Positions 27,770-37,477 of a DNA stretch of 64,000 bases are shown here, piece after piece. Below the pieces are notes generated by a model. The model saw only the letters and a program-made list of their open reading frames with translations, was not told where the DNA came from and did not search any database. Source of the DNA: Candidatus Dechloromonas phosphorivorans. GTDB taxonomy: Bacteria; Pseudomonadota; Gammaproteobacteria; Burkholderiales; Rhodocyclaceae. The number at the start of each line of letters is the position of its first letter. The stretch's first letter is position 1. The stretch spans positions 62,001 through 126,000 of the forward strand of contig JADKIP010000017.1 of the NCBI GenBank assembly GCA_016721185.1, given 5' to 3'. A program made the position numbers and the translations under genes.

Positions 27770-28972
27770 ATGGGCACGCTAACTATCAAGGGGCTTGGCA
27801 AGGCCTACCGGCAATATACCCATCCCACCGGTCGAATCCTTGAGTGGATGGGTTTCGCACCTAGGCACACGCTTACCTGGATACTGCGAGATATCAATTT
27901 CAGTGTGGCCGCAGGTGAGTCTGTCGGGCTCATAGGGCGCAACGGAGCAGGTAAAAGTACCTTATTAAAACTCATCACAGGGGTGAGTACACCGACTGAG
28001 GGTTTCACGCACATGGCAGGTCGCGTTGCTGCGCTGCTCGAACTCGGTTTGGGTTTTCATGCCGAATTTACCGGTCGGCAAAATGTCTATATGCAAGGTT
28101 ACCTTCAAGGCTTCGGGCAAGCCGAGGTTGAAGCGCTGATGCCAGAAATTGAAGCCTTCGCTGAAATCGGTAGTTATCTCGATCGCCCGGTACGCATCTA
28201 CTCCAGTGGTATGCAGGTTCGTCTTGCGTTCAGTGTCGCCACGGCGCTACGCCCCGATATATTGATCGTGGACGAAGCATTGGCTGTTGGAGATGCCTAT
28301 TTTCAGCATAAATGTTTCGATCGGATACGGCGCTACAGGGCCGAGGGTACTACCCTGCTCTTTGTCTCCCATGACCCGAGTGCAGTGAAAAGCCTTTGCG
28401 ACCGCGCAGTGTTAATTGATGAAGGCCGCATTATTCGTGATGGCGATCCTGCAGACGTTCTCGACTATTACAATGCCTTGATTGCACCCAAAGCAAGCGA
28501 TAGTGAAATACGGGAGGGGACGCCAAACGGAACTGGGACGCGCTCAGGGAATGGTGCCGTAAATATTCTCGAGGTTGATTTTTCAAGTGGCGGTGAGAGC
28601 CTGCGAGTCATAGGAGCCGGCCAAGCCGCCAACATACGCATAAAAGTTCAAGCTCGACAAAAAATTGAAAATTTCACAATTGGTTTTCTTATCAAAGACC
28701 GATTAGGTAATGACGTCTTTGGAAGTAACACTCACCACATGTCACAAAATCTTGGCCCGCTTGAAAATGCGGGTATTCAAGAGATCAATTTTGGTTTTCC
28801 TTCACTGGCTTTGGGACCCGGATATTACAGCGTCACACTTGCAGCTCACGCTGACTCCGACCATCTGGCGGGAAGTTATGACTGGTGGGAGCGCGCGCTG
28901 ATATTTCAGGTTCTGCCAGCCAGTGGGCCGCACACAATCGGCGTTTGCCATATGCCAATCACTTGTTATTAG
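27770..28972 (+). CDS. wzt: ABC transporter ATPase with C-terminal glycan-binding domain (Wzt)
   Basis: The ATPase part (1-245) has Walker A GRNGAGKST, signature YSSGMQVRLAF, Walker B ILIVDEALAVGD and the switch SHDPSAV. Residues about 255-395 form a Wzt-C-like beta-sandwich domain (NFTIGFLIKDRLGNDVFGSN, GYYSVTLAAH). In known Wzt proteins that domain recognises the chemically capped non-reducing end of the glycan before export. Its presence, with a methyltransferase gene next, points to export of a capped chain. The gene follows wzm with one base between stop and start. Confidence 0.92.
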   Translation: MGTLTIKGLGKAYRQYTHPTGRILEWMGFAPRHTLTWILRDINFSVAAGESVGLIGRNGAGKSTLLKLITGVSTPTEGFTHMAGRVAALLELGLGFHAEFTGRQNVYMQGYLQGFGQAEVEALMPEIEAFAEIGSYLDRPVRIYSSGMQVRLAFSVATALRPDILIVDEALAVGDAYFQHKCFDRIRRYRAEGTTLLFVSHDPSAVKSLCDRAVLIDEGRIIRDGDPADVLDYYNALIAPKASDSEIREGTPNGTGTRSGNGAVNILEVDFSSGGESLRVIGAGQAANIRIKVQARQKIENFTIGFLIKDRLGNDVFGSNTHHMSQNLGPLENAGIQEINFGFPSLALGPGYYSVTLAAHADSDHLAGSYDWWERALIFQVLPASGPHTIGVCHMPITCY

Positions 28973-28981
28973 CTGCCAACT

Positions 28982-30427
28982 ATGTTGTTATCAAATAATA
29001 CGGATATTCCAACTGAATCGATCAACCAGGAACTTGAAAAAGTTCATGCGCGTCGCCGTCGCTTTTTCCCTCTTTTTCCTGGCTCGTCGATACCCGCTAT
29101 GCTTAACGACACTCCTGAGAAAAAATTTGCAAAACCACTCAGTTCGTCAATGAATATCCACGGGTTTCGCGGATTTATAAAAAGTATCCCGCTGATTGGC
29201 TCACTTGCAGTCAACCTGAATCGAAAAAAAAAGGCGATATTTGCACCAGGTCTACACTGGAAGGTGCGTATTCGCCTCCTGCCTTTTATAGGAGGTTTGG
29301 CAGCATGGCTATATGCAATTATCAACCTGAATAAGATAAGGGTTGATAATGAAAAAAAAATGAGTGAATTACAACGAATTCAGGAAGTTTCCAAGAATAA
29401 CATTAAAGATTTTCAGGTTTTTATAGAAGGCTCTAATACTAGGCTTGAGAATATCGAAGCACTTGATATCGAAAAAAGAATGGGGGCTTTTGTTTCTGAT
29501 GCTCAGCGTAACACAGAAAAATTGAGAGAAAGCTTCGAGGATTTGCTTGGCGCTACGCAGTATGCTACGGACAATTTTAAGGAAAAGCTTGACAGGGTTT
29601 TCGAAGTAATTGCGACCAATAACATAGAGTACAATCAACGCATAGCCAGTCTTGCTCGGCAATGGCGCGTACTTGAAATTTCGCAGAGGGCTGGGGTTGA
29701 TATTGTTGCGGATAACAACGTTAGCTATCTAAAAAACTCAAATCCGATCGAACTTGCTCGAATGGCCAGCTTTTACATGGATTTTGAAGATGCTTTCCGT
29801 GGAACTCGTGGTGATATTTCTGAACGATTAAAGGTCTATCTTCCCTATTTCAAGAATTTAAATAAGAAAAATGGATTGTCAGTTCTTGACATCGGCTGTG
29901 GACGTGGAGAGTGGCTGGGGGTTCTGGCTGAATACGGGATAAATGTCACAGGTATTGATCTGAATATTTCAATGGTCGATACATGCAAGCAATATGGATT
30001 TAACGTCATATGCGACGATGCGATAGCCTATCTTCAGCAACAGCCAGAAGGAAGCTTGGTCGCGATAACAGGCTTCCATATCATAGAGCATCTCACCTTT
30101 GAAAAACTATTGGCACTTTTTGATGCAGCATTGCATGCATTGCATCCCGATGGTTTTGTTATTTTTGAAACGCCAAACCCCGAAAATATTTCAGTTGGTG
30201 CCTGTAATTTTTACTACGACCCTACTCACCAGCATCCTATCGTGCCCGCAGTTGCGGAGTTTATTGCTCGGCAGCGAGGGTTTGCATCAACAGAAATTTT
30301 ACGTTTACATCCTTATCCAGATAGCCACCGATTAAACGAAGATAGCGAGACGGCCAAGCGAATCAACACGCTTTTTTATGGGCCACAGGATTACGCAATT
30401 CTTGCATGGAAAACAAATGCAAATTAA
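28982..30427 (+). CDS. Coiled-coil SAM methyltransferase, candidate chain terminator of the glycan
   Basis: A 481-residue protein. Residues about 95-125 contain a hydrophobic segment (LLPFIGGLAAWLYAIINL). About 125-235 are charged and heptad-like, predicting a coiled coil. About 300-470 form a class I methyltransferase with VLDIGCGRGEW, a GIDLN acidic loop and GFHIIEHL. WbdD-type terminators combine a methyltransferase with a coiled coil that sets glycan length, but there the coiled coil is C-terminal and a kinase is present; no kinase is seen here. Between wzt and a multi-domain glycosyltransferase, capping the growing chain is a reasonable but unproven role. It overlaps the next gene by 11 bases. 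Confidence 0.75.
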   Translation: MLLSNNTDIPTESINQELEKVHARRRRFFPLFPGSSIPAMLNDTPEKKFAKPLSSSMNIHGFRGFIKSIPLIGSLAVNLNRKKKAIFAPGLHWKVRIRLLPFIGGLAAWLYAIINLNKIRVDNEKKMSELQRIQEVSKNNIKDFQVFIEGSNTRLENIEALDIEKRMGAFVSDAQRNTEKLRESFEDLLGATQYATDNFKEKLDRVFEVIATNNIEYNQRIASLARQWRVLEISQRAGVDIVADNNVSYLKNSNPIELARMASFYMDFEDAFRGTRGDISERLKVYLPYFKNLNKKNGLSVLDIGCGRGEWLGVLAEYGINVTGIDLNISMVDTCKQYGFNVICDDAIAYLQQQPEGSLVAITGFHIIEHLTFEKLLALFDAALHALHPDGFVIFETPNPENISVGACNFYYDPTHQHPIVPAVAEFIARQRGFASTEILRLHPYPDSHRLNEDSETAKRINTLFYGPQDYAILAWKTNAN

Positions 30428-33400
30428 AGCCATTCACCAATTTCACCCCTCTTGCAATACTGGTGATGGGGTAACTAATGGAATGCTTTTTACTCAACGC
30501 ATGCTACGTAAGCTAGGATTTGAATCCGATATTTTTTGTGAAAACATTCCCGTCGAAATGGAAGCAAGCGTCAGGCATCTCGCCCTGTTGTCGTCACGGA
30601 AAAATTATCTGCTATTTGTACATCATAGCCTCGGTTACAAAAACGGGGGGTGGCTAAAAACAATAAATGCACCCAAAGTACTTGTTTATCACAATATAAC
30701 CCCTCCCGATTTATTACCTGAGCAGGGAGATTTACGTCAACTGAGTATGTTCGGACGAGAGCAGCTAATAGATTGGGTGCCTGATTTCCTGGGTGCAATT
30801 GGTGTTTCAGAGAGTAACAGCGCAGAATTAAAATCTGCAAAATATGAAAATGTAAGCACTATTCCATTATTGGTTGATGCCGAAAAAATTCGTCATGCGC
30901 CATGGCATACCGAGGTCATTGCTCCTCTGCGTGATGCGATCAATATTTTGTATGTCGGACGTATCTGCGAAAACAAGCATCAGCTGGAACTTGTCGAAGT
31001 ATTCAACGAATTACTTCATTTTGCCGAACAGCCGCTCAGACTTATCTTGGTCGGTGGCGCAACCAGTACCCAGTATCTCGATAGCATAGAGTCTCGTATC
31101 AATGCTCTATCGCTAGATGGGCAAGTTTTACTAACCGGTAAAGTGCCAGATTCGACCCTGCTTGCCCTATATCGGGTTGCCGATGTTTTTGTTTGCATGA
31201 GCGAGCATGAGGGATTCGGGATGCCACTGATCGAATCAATGCTCTTTGATGTGCCGGTAATTGCTCATGCTGCCAGCGGCATCCCTGATACGATGGGCGA
31301 GGGTGGATTGCTTTTTGATGACACAAACCCACAATCAGTCGCCGCGCTGATTCACCTGTTGATAAGTGAGCCAGGCTTGCGACGTCGAGTGATTGGCGGA
31401 CAGCGACGAAATTTGCAGCGTTTCGCAACGCTACATTTGTTGCAAGAACTTTCAGGCTTCCTGGAGCGGCTTGGGATCGAAATCCCGCAGTCGGCCCCCT
31501 CCGAACAGAATGCACGGCAGCCCTACTGGCAGATCGAGGGGCCTTTTGACTCAAACTACAGTCTTGCAATTGTCAATCGCGAGTTAGGTAGAGCTCTGGC
31601 AAAACGAAGTTACAACAAGGAAATAGGCTTGCGCAGCCTAGAGGCTGGGCGCGATTTCAAGCCCAACGCAGATTTTCTGTCAGACCACGCCGACTGTGCC
31701 CTGCTGGCAGATCGTGCGCTTGCGTCCAATGCGGTCCCGGATGTCGCACTTCGTTTTTGTTACCCGCCGCACCTGGATGACATGATCGCCAATATACGAG
31801 TCATGCACTCCTACGGTTGGGAAGAAACAGGATTTCCGGTTGAATACGTTGGCGCCTTCAATCGAAAACTCGATTTGATTACTGTCCTCTCAAAATTTGT
31901 TAAAAAGGTATTAGAAGATAACGGCGTACGCATCCCGATTGCGGTCACGGGAGGCGGCGTAGACCACTTGCTGCGGTCAACACCGAAAATGCCCTCAGAA
32001 AGAATACGTAAATTCAGTTTCTTGCATATCTCCTCTTGCTTCCCCCGAAAGGGTGTCGATGCATTGCTGGCAGCCTACGGCAAAGCCTTTCGCAATAGCG
32101 ATGACGTGACGCTAGTCATTAAAACCTTTCCCAATCCCCATAACGACGTTGAGGAACAGTTGCTGAAACAGCAATCCATCGATCGCGGATACCCGCACGT
32201 CGTGGTGGTCAATCGAGATTGTGCCGATGAAGAACTACGAGGTTGGTACGCTGCCTGTGATGCATTAGTTGCCCCAAGTCATGGCGAAGGCCTAGGCTTG
32301 CCCTTGGCGGAGGCAATGCTGTTCAAACTGCCGGTGATTACCACGGGATGGAGCGGGCAGTGCGACTTTTGTGATGACACAACCGCATGGATATGCGACT
32401 TCCAATTTGAAAAATCCTCTTCTCATTTGGGCGGGGTCCATTCCGCCTGGGTCAGGCCGGACATCCAGCATCTGGCAAAACTCATGCGCGAGGTTTATGA
32501 ACTTCCTCCAGAAAAACGAGCCCAGCGCACTGATCTTGCACACCAACGAATCCTCGACCACTTTACGTGGGATAGCGTTGCCCGACGAACAGAACAAGCA
32601 GTCCAGGCGCTGACTGAGTTACCTGTCATTCGTAAAGAGCCGAAAATCGGCTGGATCAGCACTTGGAACAAACGCTGCGGCATTGCTACCTACTCCGGCT
32701 TTTTAAGCGTGGCTATCCCCCCCGATCGCCTGACCGTATTCGCTGATCGCTCCGCCGAACTGACCCAGCAGGATTCGGATAACGTCGTACGCAACTGGAA
32801 CATGCATTTCGACGAAAAGCTGAACGATGTGTACAGCGATGTCATGGCACGTGGTATTGATGTGGTTGTTATCCAATACAACTTCGGGTTTTTCTCTGTC
32901 GCTAATTTGGCACGGTTTATGGAGCGCCTTCAGCAGGCAGGCGTGGCAGTCCACGTGTTTTTCCATACCACGGCTGATCTGGTCCGTGACGGAAAAACAA
33001 TATCGTTAGCAACGATCAAGGATACGCTGGCCTTGGCTACGCGTTTATATGTACACGCGGTCTCTGACCTGAATCGCTTCAAGGCCTGCGGATTGGTTAA
33101 CAACGTTGTTTTCTTTCCCCACGGCGTTGCAGCTGTGCCGTGCGCCCCCCCCTGGCAGGCCACCCAAAATAATTTACCCAAAGGCGCTACCATCATTGCC
33201 GCCTACGGATTTCTGTTGCCACATAAAGGGCTGCAACAGTTGATCGAAGCCTTTTCACAGTTGATCAAAGATGGCTCAAACTTGCATTTGTTACTGGTTA
33301 ACGCTCTTTATCCAGCGCCTGAGTCAAATCAGGAGCATCAAGCCTGTATTGCTTTGATCAAAAGACTTTACCTTGTAGCCCACGTCACATTGATTACGGA

Positions 33401-33755
33401 TTTTCTCTCAGATGCCCAATGTGTTACGACGCTGCAGCAAGCCGACCTGATCGTATATCCCTACCAACAAACGCAGGAGTCAGCTAGTGGTGCGGTCAGT
33501 GTAGGGCTTGCTACCGGCAAACCGGTAGCCGTCACTCCCTTGGCAATCTTCGATGATGTGGCCGACGCGGTCCGCCGGCTTCCAGGTATAGATCCTCAAT
33601 CCATCGCTGACGGTATTCTCGACCTGCTTCAAAATCCGCAAGTGCTCAAGGAGCAAGCGCACAAAACACAACAGTGGGCGGCTTCCCGGCAATGGCCCGT
33701 GCTATCGGTGAGGCTGCTAAATCTGATCGATGGCCTGGCAAATCCTTTGTCCTGA
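30417..33755 (+). CDS. Three-domain GT4-type glycosyltransferase (1112 residues)
   Basis: Starting at ATG 30417 (MQIKAIHQFHP), the protein contains three consecutive GT-B units. The first (1-370) has ILYVGRICENKHQLELVEVF and HEGFGMPLIESMLF. The second (about 395-735) has LHISSCFPRKGVDALLAAY and HGEGLGLPLAEAMLF. The third (about 745-1110) begins IGWISTWNKRCGIATYSGFL and has AYGFLLPHKGLQQLIEAF, but only ESASGAVSVGLATGKP at the E-x7-E position, so its donor site is degenerate. Multi-domain GT4 enzymes of this kind polymerise repeating units of ABC-exported O-antigens. It overlaps the methyltransferase gene and touches the acyltransferase gene (TGATG). Confidence 0.88.
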   Translation: MQIKAIHQFHPSCNTGDGVTNGMLFTQRMLRKLGFESDIFCENIPVEMEASVRHLALLSSRKNYLLFVHHSLGYKNGGWLKTINAPKVLVYHNITPPDLLPEQGDLRQLSMFGREQLIDWVPDFLGAIGVSESNSAELKSAKYENVSTIPLLVDAEKIRHAPWHTEVIAPLRDAINILYVGRICENKHQLELVEVFNELLHFAEQPLRLILVGGATSTQYLDSIESRINALSLDGQVLLTGKVPDSTLLALYRVADVFVCMSEHEGFGMPLIESMLFDVPVIAHAASGIPDTMGEGGLLFDDTNPQSVAALIHLLISEPGLRRRVIGGQRRNLQRFATLHLLQELSGFLERLGIEIPQSAPSEQNARQPYWQIEGPFDSNYSLAIVNRELGRALAKRSYNKEIGLRSLEAGRDFKPNADFLSDHADCALLADRALASNAVPDVALRFCYPPHLDDMIANIRVMHSYGWEETGFPVEYVGAFNRKLDLITVLSKFVKKVLEDNGVRIPIAVTGGGVDHLLRSTPKMPSERIRKFSFLHISSCFPRKGVDALLAAYGKAFRNSDDVTLVIKTFPNPHNDVEEQLLKQQSIDRGYPHVVVVNRDCADEELRGWYAACDALVAPSHGEGLGLPLAEAMLFKLPVITTGWSGQCDFCDDTTAWICDFQFEKSSSHLGGVHSAWVRPDIQHLAKLMREVYELPPEKRAQRTDLAHQRILDHFTWDSVARRTEQAVQALTELPVIRKEPKIGWISTWNKRCGIATYSGFLSVAIPPDRLTVFADRSAELTQQDSDNVVRNWNMHFDEKLNDVYSDVMARGIDVVVIQYNFGFFSVANLARFMERLQQAGVAVHVFFHTTADLVRDGKTISLATIKDTLALATRLYVHAVSDLNRFKACGLVNNVVFFPHGVAAVPCAPPWQATQNNLPKGATIIAAYGFLLPHKGLQQLIEAFSQLIKDGSNLHLLLVNALYPAPESNQEHQACIALIKRLYLVAHVTLITDFLSDAQCVTTLQQADLIVYPYQQTQESASGAVSVGLATGKPVAVTPLAIFDDVADAVRRLPGIDPQSIADGILDLLQNPQVLKEQAHKTQQWAASRQWPVLSVRLLNLIDGLANPLS

Positions 33756-34762
33756 TGCTCGGCTCGCTCCGCCTGCTGCTAGCTCTCACTGTCGCGCTCA
33801 GCCACGCCAATTTTCGTATTGGTAGTCTTAATCCCGGCGTGGTCGCTGTTATCGGCTTTTATCTCATCTCTGGCTATGTCATGGCTGGACTCATTCGGCG
33901 CCACTACCAGCAGCCAGGTAAAGCCTTAGCATTCTATCTTGACCGTGCCATTCGCCTGCTTCCCCAGTACCTTGTCTATGCCAGCCTCACGCTGGTATGG
34001 CATCGCTACACTGAATCCAACAGTTACCATCTTGGCGGGGCGCCAACGAGCGGAGACCTCATCAACAATTTACTCATCGTGCCCCTCAATTACTACATGT
34101 GGAACGGCAGTGACCACTACACCTTAATCCCCCCTGCATGGTCGTTGGGCGCTGAAATACAGTTCTATCTCATCGCGCCAATGTTGCTTCTATGGCCCAA
34201 GCGCCTGCTTGTCATTGGGGTGCTTAGCTTCCTCGTTTACCTGAGCGCTCTCGGAGGTCTGATCAATAGTGATTGGTACGCGTACCGTCTTTTGCCCGGC
34301 GTACTCTTTTTTTTCCTGCTTGGTGCTTGGCTTCAGTACCAACCCCACCAAAAAAATAGCACCGGGGGCGCGGTCACCGCCACTGTGGCAGTAATAGTGA
34401 CCACCCTAATACTTATTGCACTTCAATATTTCAACAAGTTAAACCAACCCTACAACGCCGAAACCCTGCTTGGCCTCATGATTGGCATAAGCCTATTACA
34501 CACCTTGGCAAACTACCCACGCAACAAGCTTGATGATCTTGCAGGCGACGTATCCTATGGCGTATTCCTCAACCATTTCCTTATTTTGTGGACAATCTAC
34601 CCCCAGGGTATAGAAGTCGCCGAGTACCCCGGTTTTTTGTCAATAAGCCTTGGCTTGGCTTGGCTTACGCACCGCTACATTGAACAACCGTTGCTAAAGT
34701 GGCGACACAACCTGCGTCTTGTCTCGGCAACCCAACATTGTATTGACGTGGACGGCCGATAG
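33755..34762 (+). CDS. Membrane acyltransferase (acyltransferase-3 / OafA type)
   Basis: About 335 residues with ten predicted membrane helices. Family marks are LRLLLALTVALSHANF (catalytic His region), FYLISGYVMAGLI, FYLDRAIRLLPQYLVY (the R-x10-R-like patch) and WSLGAEIQFYLIAPM. Such proteins move acetyl or other acyl groups to sugars on the periplasmic side. The ATG overlaps the stop of the glycosyltransferase gene (TGATG), so an upstream start at 33674 is not used. It is the last gene of the wzm-wzt unit and probably acetylates the exported glycan. Confidence 0.87.
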   Translation: MLGSLRLLLALTVALSHANFRIGSLNPGVVAVIGFYLISGYVMAGLIRRHYQQPGKALAFYLDRAIRLLPQYLVYASLTLVWHRYTESNSYHLGGAPTSGDLINNLLIVPLNYYMWNGSDHYTLIPPAWSLGAEIQFYLIAPMLLLWPKRLLVIGVLSFLVYLSALGGLINSDWYAYRLLPGVLFFFLLGAWLQYQPHQKNSTGGAVTATVAVIVTTLILIALQYFNKLNQPYNAETLLGLMIGISLLHTLANYPRNKLDDLAGDVSYGVFLNHFLILWTIYPQGIEVAEYPGFLSISLGLAWLTHRYIEQPLLKWRHNLRLVSATQHCIDVDGR

Positions 34763-34806
34763 TGGTTGTAGAATGTATCGGTACGTAATGATGTCGAGGC
34801 AAGACA

Positions 34807-36132
34807 ATGACCAAGATAAAACTCAGGCAATTACTATTCAGCGTCGGTATTCTCTCAATGCTGGGCGGTATCGCTTGTGCCCAAGAATCAAATAGTATCG
34901 GCACCATCACCTTTCAGGTCGGCGATGCCCGGCTCGAGCGCAATGCCACGCTCATCCCGCTAACCAAGGGAATGGAGATCAAAGTCGGTGATCGCCTGCG
35001 CACCGGGGCTGACGGACACATTCATGTCCGCATGATCGACAGCGGCTTTATCAGTGTTCGCCCCTCGGCAGAGCTTCACATACAAGCCTACAACTATGCG
35101 CCGCAAGAGCCAGCCGCAAACCGCGTAGTTCTGTTACTCGAAAAGGGAGTCGCAAGAACCATCTCTGGCAAAGCCGGTGAAGCAGCTCGCGAAAACTACC
35201 GCTTCAACACCCCGGTAGCGGCCATTGGTCTGCGGGGAACAGATTATGTAGTCCAAGCCTTGTCCGACGCCACCCGCGTCTCCGTCCTGAAAGGTGCTGT
35301 AACGCTAAGCGCCTTTGGTCCGCAGTGTGTGATGGGCAGTTTTGCCGCTTGTGCTGGACCCAATGTTCGCGAGTTAGCAGCCGGCACGCCGCACGCCTAC
35401 ATGGAAGTCCGCGCCAATGGCGGGATGCCAGTTATTGTTCCGCCCGAAAACGGCAAACAAGCGCCCAACAACATTGCCCCGCCACGGCCTGAGGAGCAAG
35501 GTGCTTTTGATGATCGCCACCTGACCAGTGCGCTTGCAGCAAATTCATTACGTGCGACTCAACCCAAAGAAACAATAACCGCACCTGAAACAACACCCAT
35601 CTCCCCCGTTACCCCCACCACCGTGCAAACACGCCCCGAAATCGCCTGGGGGCGCTGGAGCAGCGTTGCCCTGCAAGACACCCCGACGCTAGTCAGTCTG
35701 AAAGCGGATGATCGGGAAATAACTTTTGGCAACGCGCTGTTCGGGCTGCTGCGCCCAACAGGTACGCCACAGTTACCCACAAGCGGCGTCATCAGCATGA
35801 ATTACGCGCAAGGGGAAGCCTATCTTCAGAACACAGCAGCTGGCAGCGCGTCAGCACTTGTCGCTGCGGCATTAAGCAACGGCAAGCTGAGCCTCGACTT
35901 CAACAGTAGGCAGTTCTCCACCAATCTTGATGCAACAGTAGCGGGCAACACCTACGCCCTTTATGCCCAAGGCAAAATTCAGTTTCAAGGTGCACTCTAT
36001 ACTGATGCCAGCCGATCCAACATGAATGTTGCAGGTACTATCACCAATAACGCCAATGAAGCCGGATACCTGTTCAATACCAGTATTGCACCCAACCAGA
36101 ATCTGGTTGGTGCCACGCGCTGGAAACGTTGA
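34807..36132 (+). CDS. FecR-domain periplasmic protein
   Basis: A signal peptide (ends near GIACA) is followed by a FecR domain (about 30-160) with the usual GDRLRTGADGHIHVRMIDSGF, YRFNTPVAAIGLRGTDY and VSVLKGAV. A proline- and threonine-rich linker (about 215-285) leads to a C-terminal beta-rich part without known family. There is no membrane anchor or anti-sigma N-terminus, so this is the free periplasmic FecR type often found near CHASE2 cyclases and secreted surface proteins. The next genes encode a TPR/beta-barrel protein and the giant RTX protein; a role in assembling or holding that protein is inference. Confidence 0.83.
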   Translation: MTKIKLRQLLFSVGILSMLGGIACAQESNSIGTITFQVGDARLERNATLIPLTKGMEIKVGDRLRTGADGHIHVRMIDSGFISVRPSAELHIQAYNYAPQEPAANRVVLLLEKGVARTISGKAGEAARENYRFNTPVAAIGLRGTDYVVQALSDATRVSVLKGAVTLSAFGPQCVMGSFAACAGPNVRELAAGTPHAYMEVRANGGMPVIVPPENGKQAPNNIAPPRPEEQGAFDDRHLTSALAANSLRATQPKETITAPETTPISPVTPTTVQTRPEIAWGRWSSVALQDTPTLVSLKADDREITFGNALFGLLRPTGTPQLPTSGVISMNYAQGEAYLQNTAAGSASALVAAALSNGKLSLDFNSRQFSTNLDATVAGNTYALYAQGKIQFQGALYTDASRSNMNVAGTITNNANEAGYLFNTSIAPNQNLVGATRWKR

Positions 36133-36197
36133 CGCCTTAGCCGTACCAATTTTCGGGCAAAAATCTGGGCACCAATTTTTTTCGGATACTCCTCTGC

Positions 36198-37448
36198 TTG
36201 TCGCTGTACTTCTCGTTCAGCGCGTACTCAGCAGAAAAAATCCACACTGACCTGTCCAGCGCCATTGCAAACACCCAGGATGCCGAGGAGCTATACGCGC
36301 TTGCCATTCAGGCGCTTGCCAGCGAACAACCCGAACTCGCTCAGCAAGCACTTGAGCGAGTCGTGGGTATGCGCCCACGTTTTGCAGGCGCCTGGCTCGA
36401 TCTCGCCATCGCCACCTATCGCAGTGGCGACGCGCCAGCCGCGCTTGAGCACCTCGAATACCTCCGCGGGCAATTCAACCTTCCCCCCGCGGTAGCCAGT
36501 CAAGTCGACTACTGGCACCGCTTGTGGCAAAGCCCGGACCAAACCGTGCCGCGCCGAGGCTGGCAAGGCGAAGTTGCCACCGGTCTGGGTTACGACAGCA
36601 ACGCAAATGCCGGCCTGTCCGCCCGTCAACTTCCCATCAGTCTGCCCGGTGGAAGCGTCTTGCTCGATGTTAATAGCACCTACCTGCCGCGAGCCGACAC
36701 ATTCTGGTCGTTCGCCTTAAGCGCCTGGGGGCCAGTTCAAGCCATTGGGGCTGGGCGGCTTAATCCTGTAATACAATTCAACAGCAAACAACTCTTTCAC
36801 GAAACAGAGTTCAGTACCATCGATATTCAGCCCGGCCTGCTTTACGAACAAGCAGCACACAATGATGGCAGTTGGCAGATTGGGCTCTTTGCCCAACACT
36901 ACCGCCTGGGTGGTCAAACCCTGTTCAATGGTCTGCGCGCCGCTGGGCTGCGCCACCAGCCATGGAGAATCTGCCGCTGGACCGGTGGCGGTGAAATTGA
37001 AAACCGCCACCATCAACGGGTTGACAATCTTGGCGGCACCCGCCTCAGCCTGATTGGTGGGCTGGGCTGCCGTCTGGCCAGTGCAGGCAACCTCAGTGCC
37101 ACCCTAAAAATCGGCGAGGAGCACGCGCACCAAGGTCGGCCCGGCGGGGATCACCAAATCAATGAACTATTCATCCTCTACGATCAGCCAATCGGTACAA
37201 CACAACGTCTCCAGGCAAGTTGGCAAATCATCAGCATCAAAGACCAGCAAGGCTACAGTCCGCTTTTAGAAAACAACGCGCCCCGCCAGCAACATGGGCA
37301 GCGGCTGGAGCTAAGCCTGCGCCAAGCCATCGCGCCGCGCTTGGAGGCTCGATTAAACTATGAATACCTGCAACAAAAAGCCAATCTCGCCCTGTTTGAG
37401 CAACGTGGTCACCTTGTCATGCTTGGCATCGTCTACCGATTTGACTAA
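36198..37448 (+). CDS. TPR-containing outer membrane beta-barrel protein
   Basis: The mature part begins after YFSFSAYSA with helical TPR-like repeats (about 15-110: LYALAIQALASEQPELAQQAL, GAWLDLAIATYRSGDAPAAL). The rest is amphipathic beta-strand sequence rich in aromatic residues and ends in YRFD, like an outer membrane barrel with about 14 strands. The layout resembles Slam-type or surface-assembly proteins (TPR plus barrel), but I cannot assign a family. No ATG is available. TTG 36198 gives a short signal peptide; CTG 36165 would give a better one (TNFFRILLCLSLYFSFSAYSA, minus its first residue). It follows the FecR gene by 65 bases. Confidence 0.72.
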   Translation: MSLYFSFSAYSAEKIHTDLSSAIANTQDAEELYALAIQALASEQPELAQQALERVVGMRPRFAGAWLDLAIATYRSGDAPAALEHLEYLRGQFNLPPAVASQVDYWHRLWQSPDQTVPRRGWQGEVATGLGYDSNANAGLSARQLPISLPGGSVLLDVNSTYLPRADTFWSFALSAWGPVQAIGAGRLNPVIQFNSKQLFHETEFSTIDIQPGLLYEQAAHNDGSWQIGLFAQHYRLGGQTLFNGLRAAGLRHQPWRICRWTGGGEIENRHHQRVDNLGGTRLSLIGGLGCRLASAGNLSATLKIGEEHAHQGRPGGDHQINELFILYDQPIGTTQRLQASWQIISIKDQQGYSPLLENNAPRQQHGQRLELSLRQAIAPRLEARLNYEYLQQKANLALFEQRGHLVMLGIVYRFD

Positions 37449-37459
37449 TTCCCGAAGCC

Positions 37460-37477
37460 TGCGGTCAACCGCAATTT
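37460..37477 (+). terminator. Weak intrinsic terminator after the beta-barrel gene
   Basis: TGCGGT-CA-ACCGCA forms a short hairpin followed by ATTTTAG, twelve bases after the stop codon. The very small loop and short T run make it a weak candidate. Confidence 0.4.
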
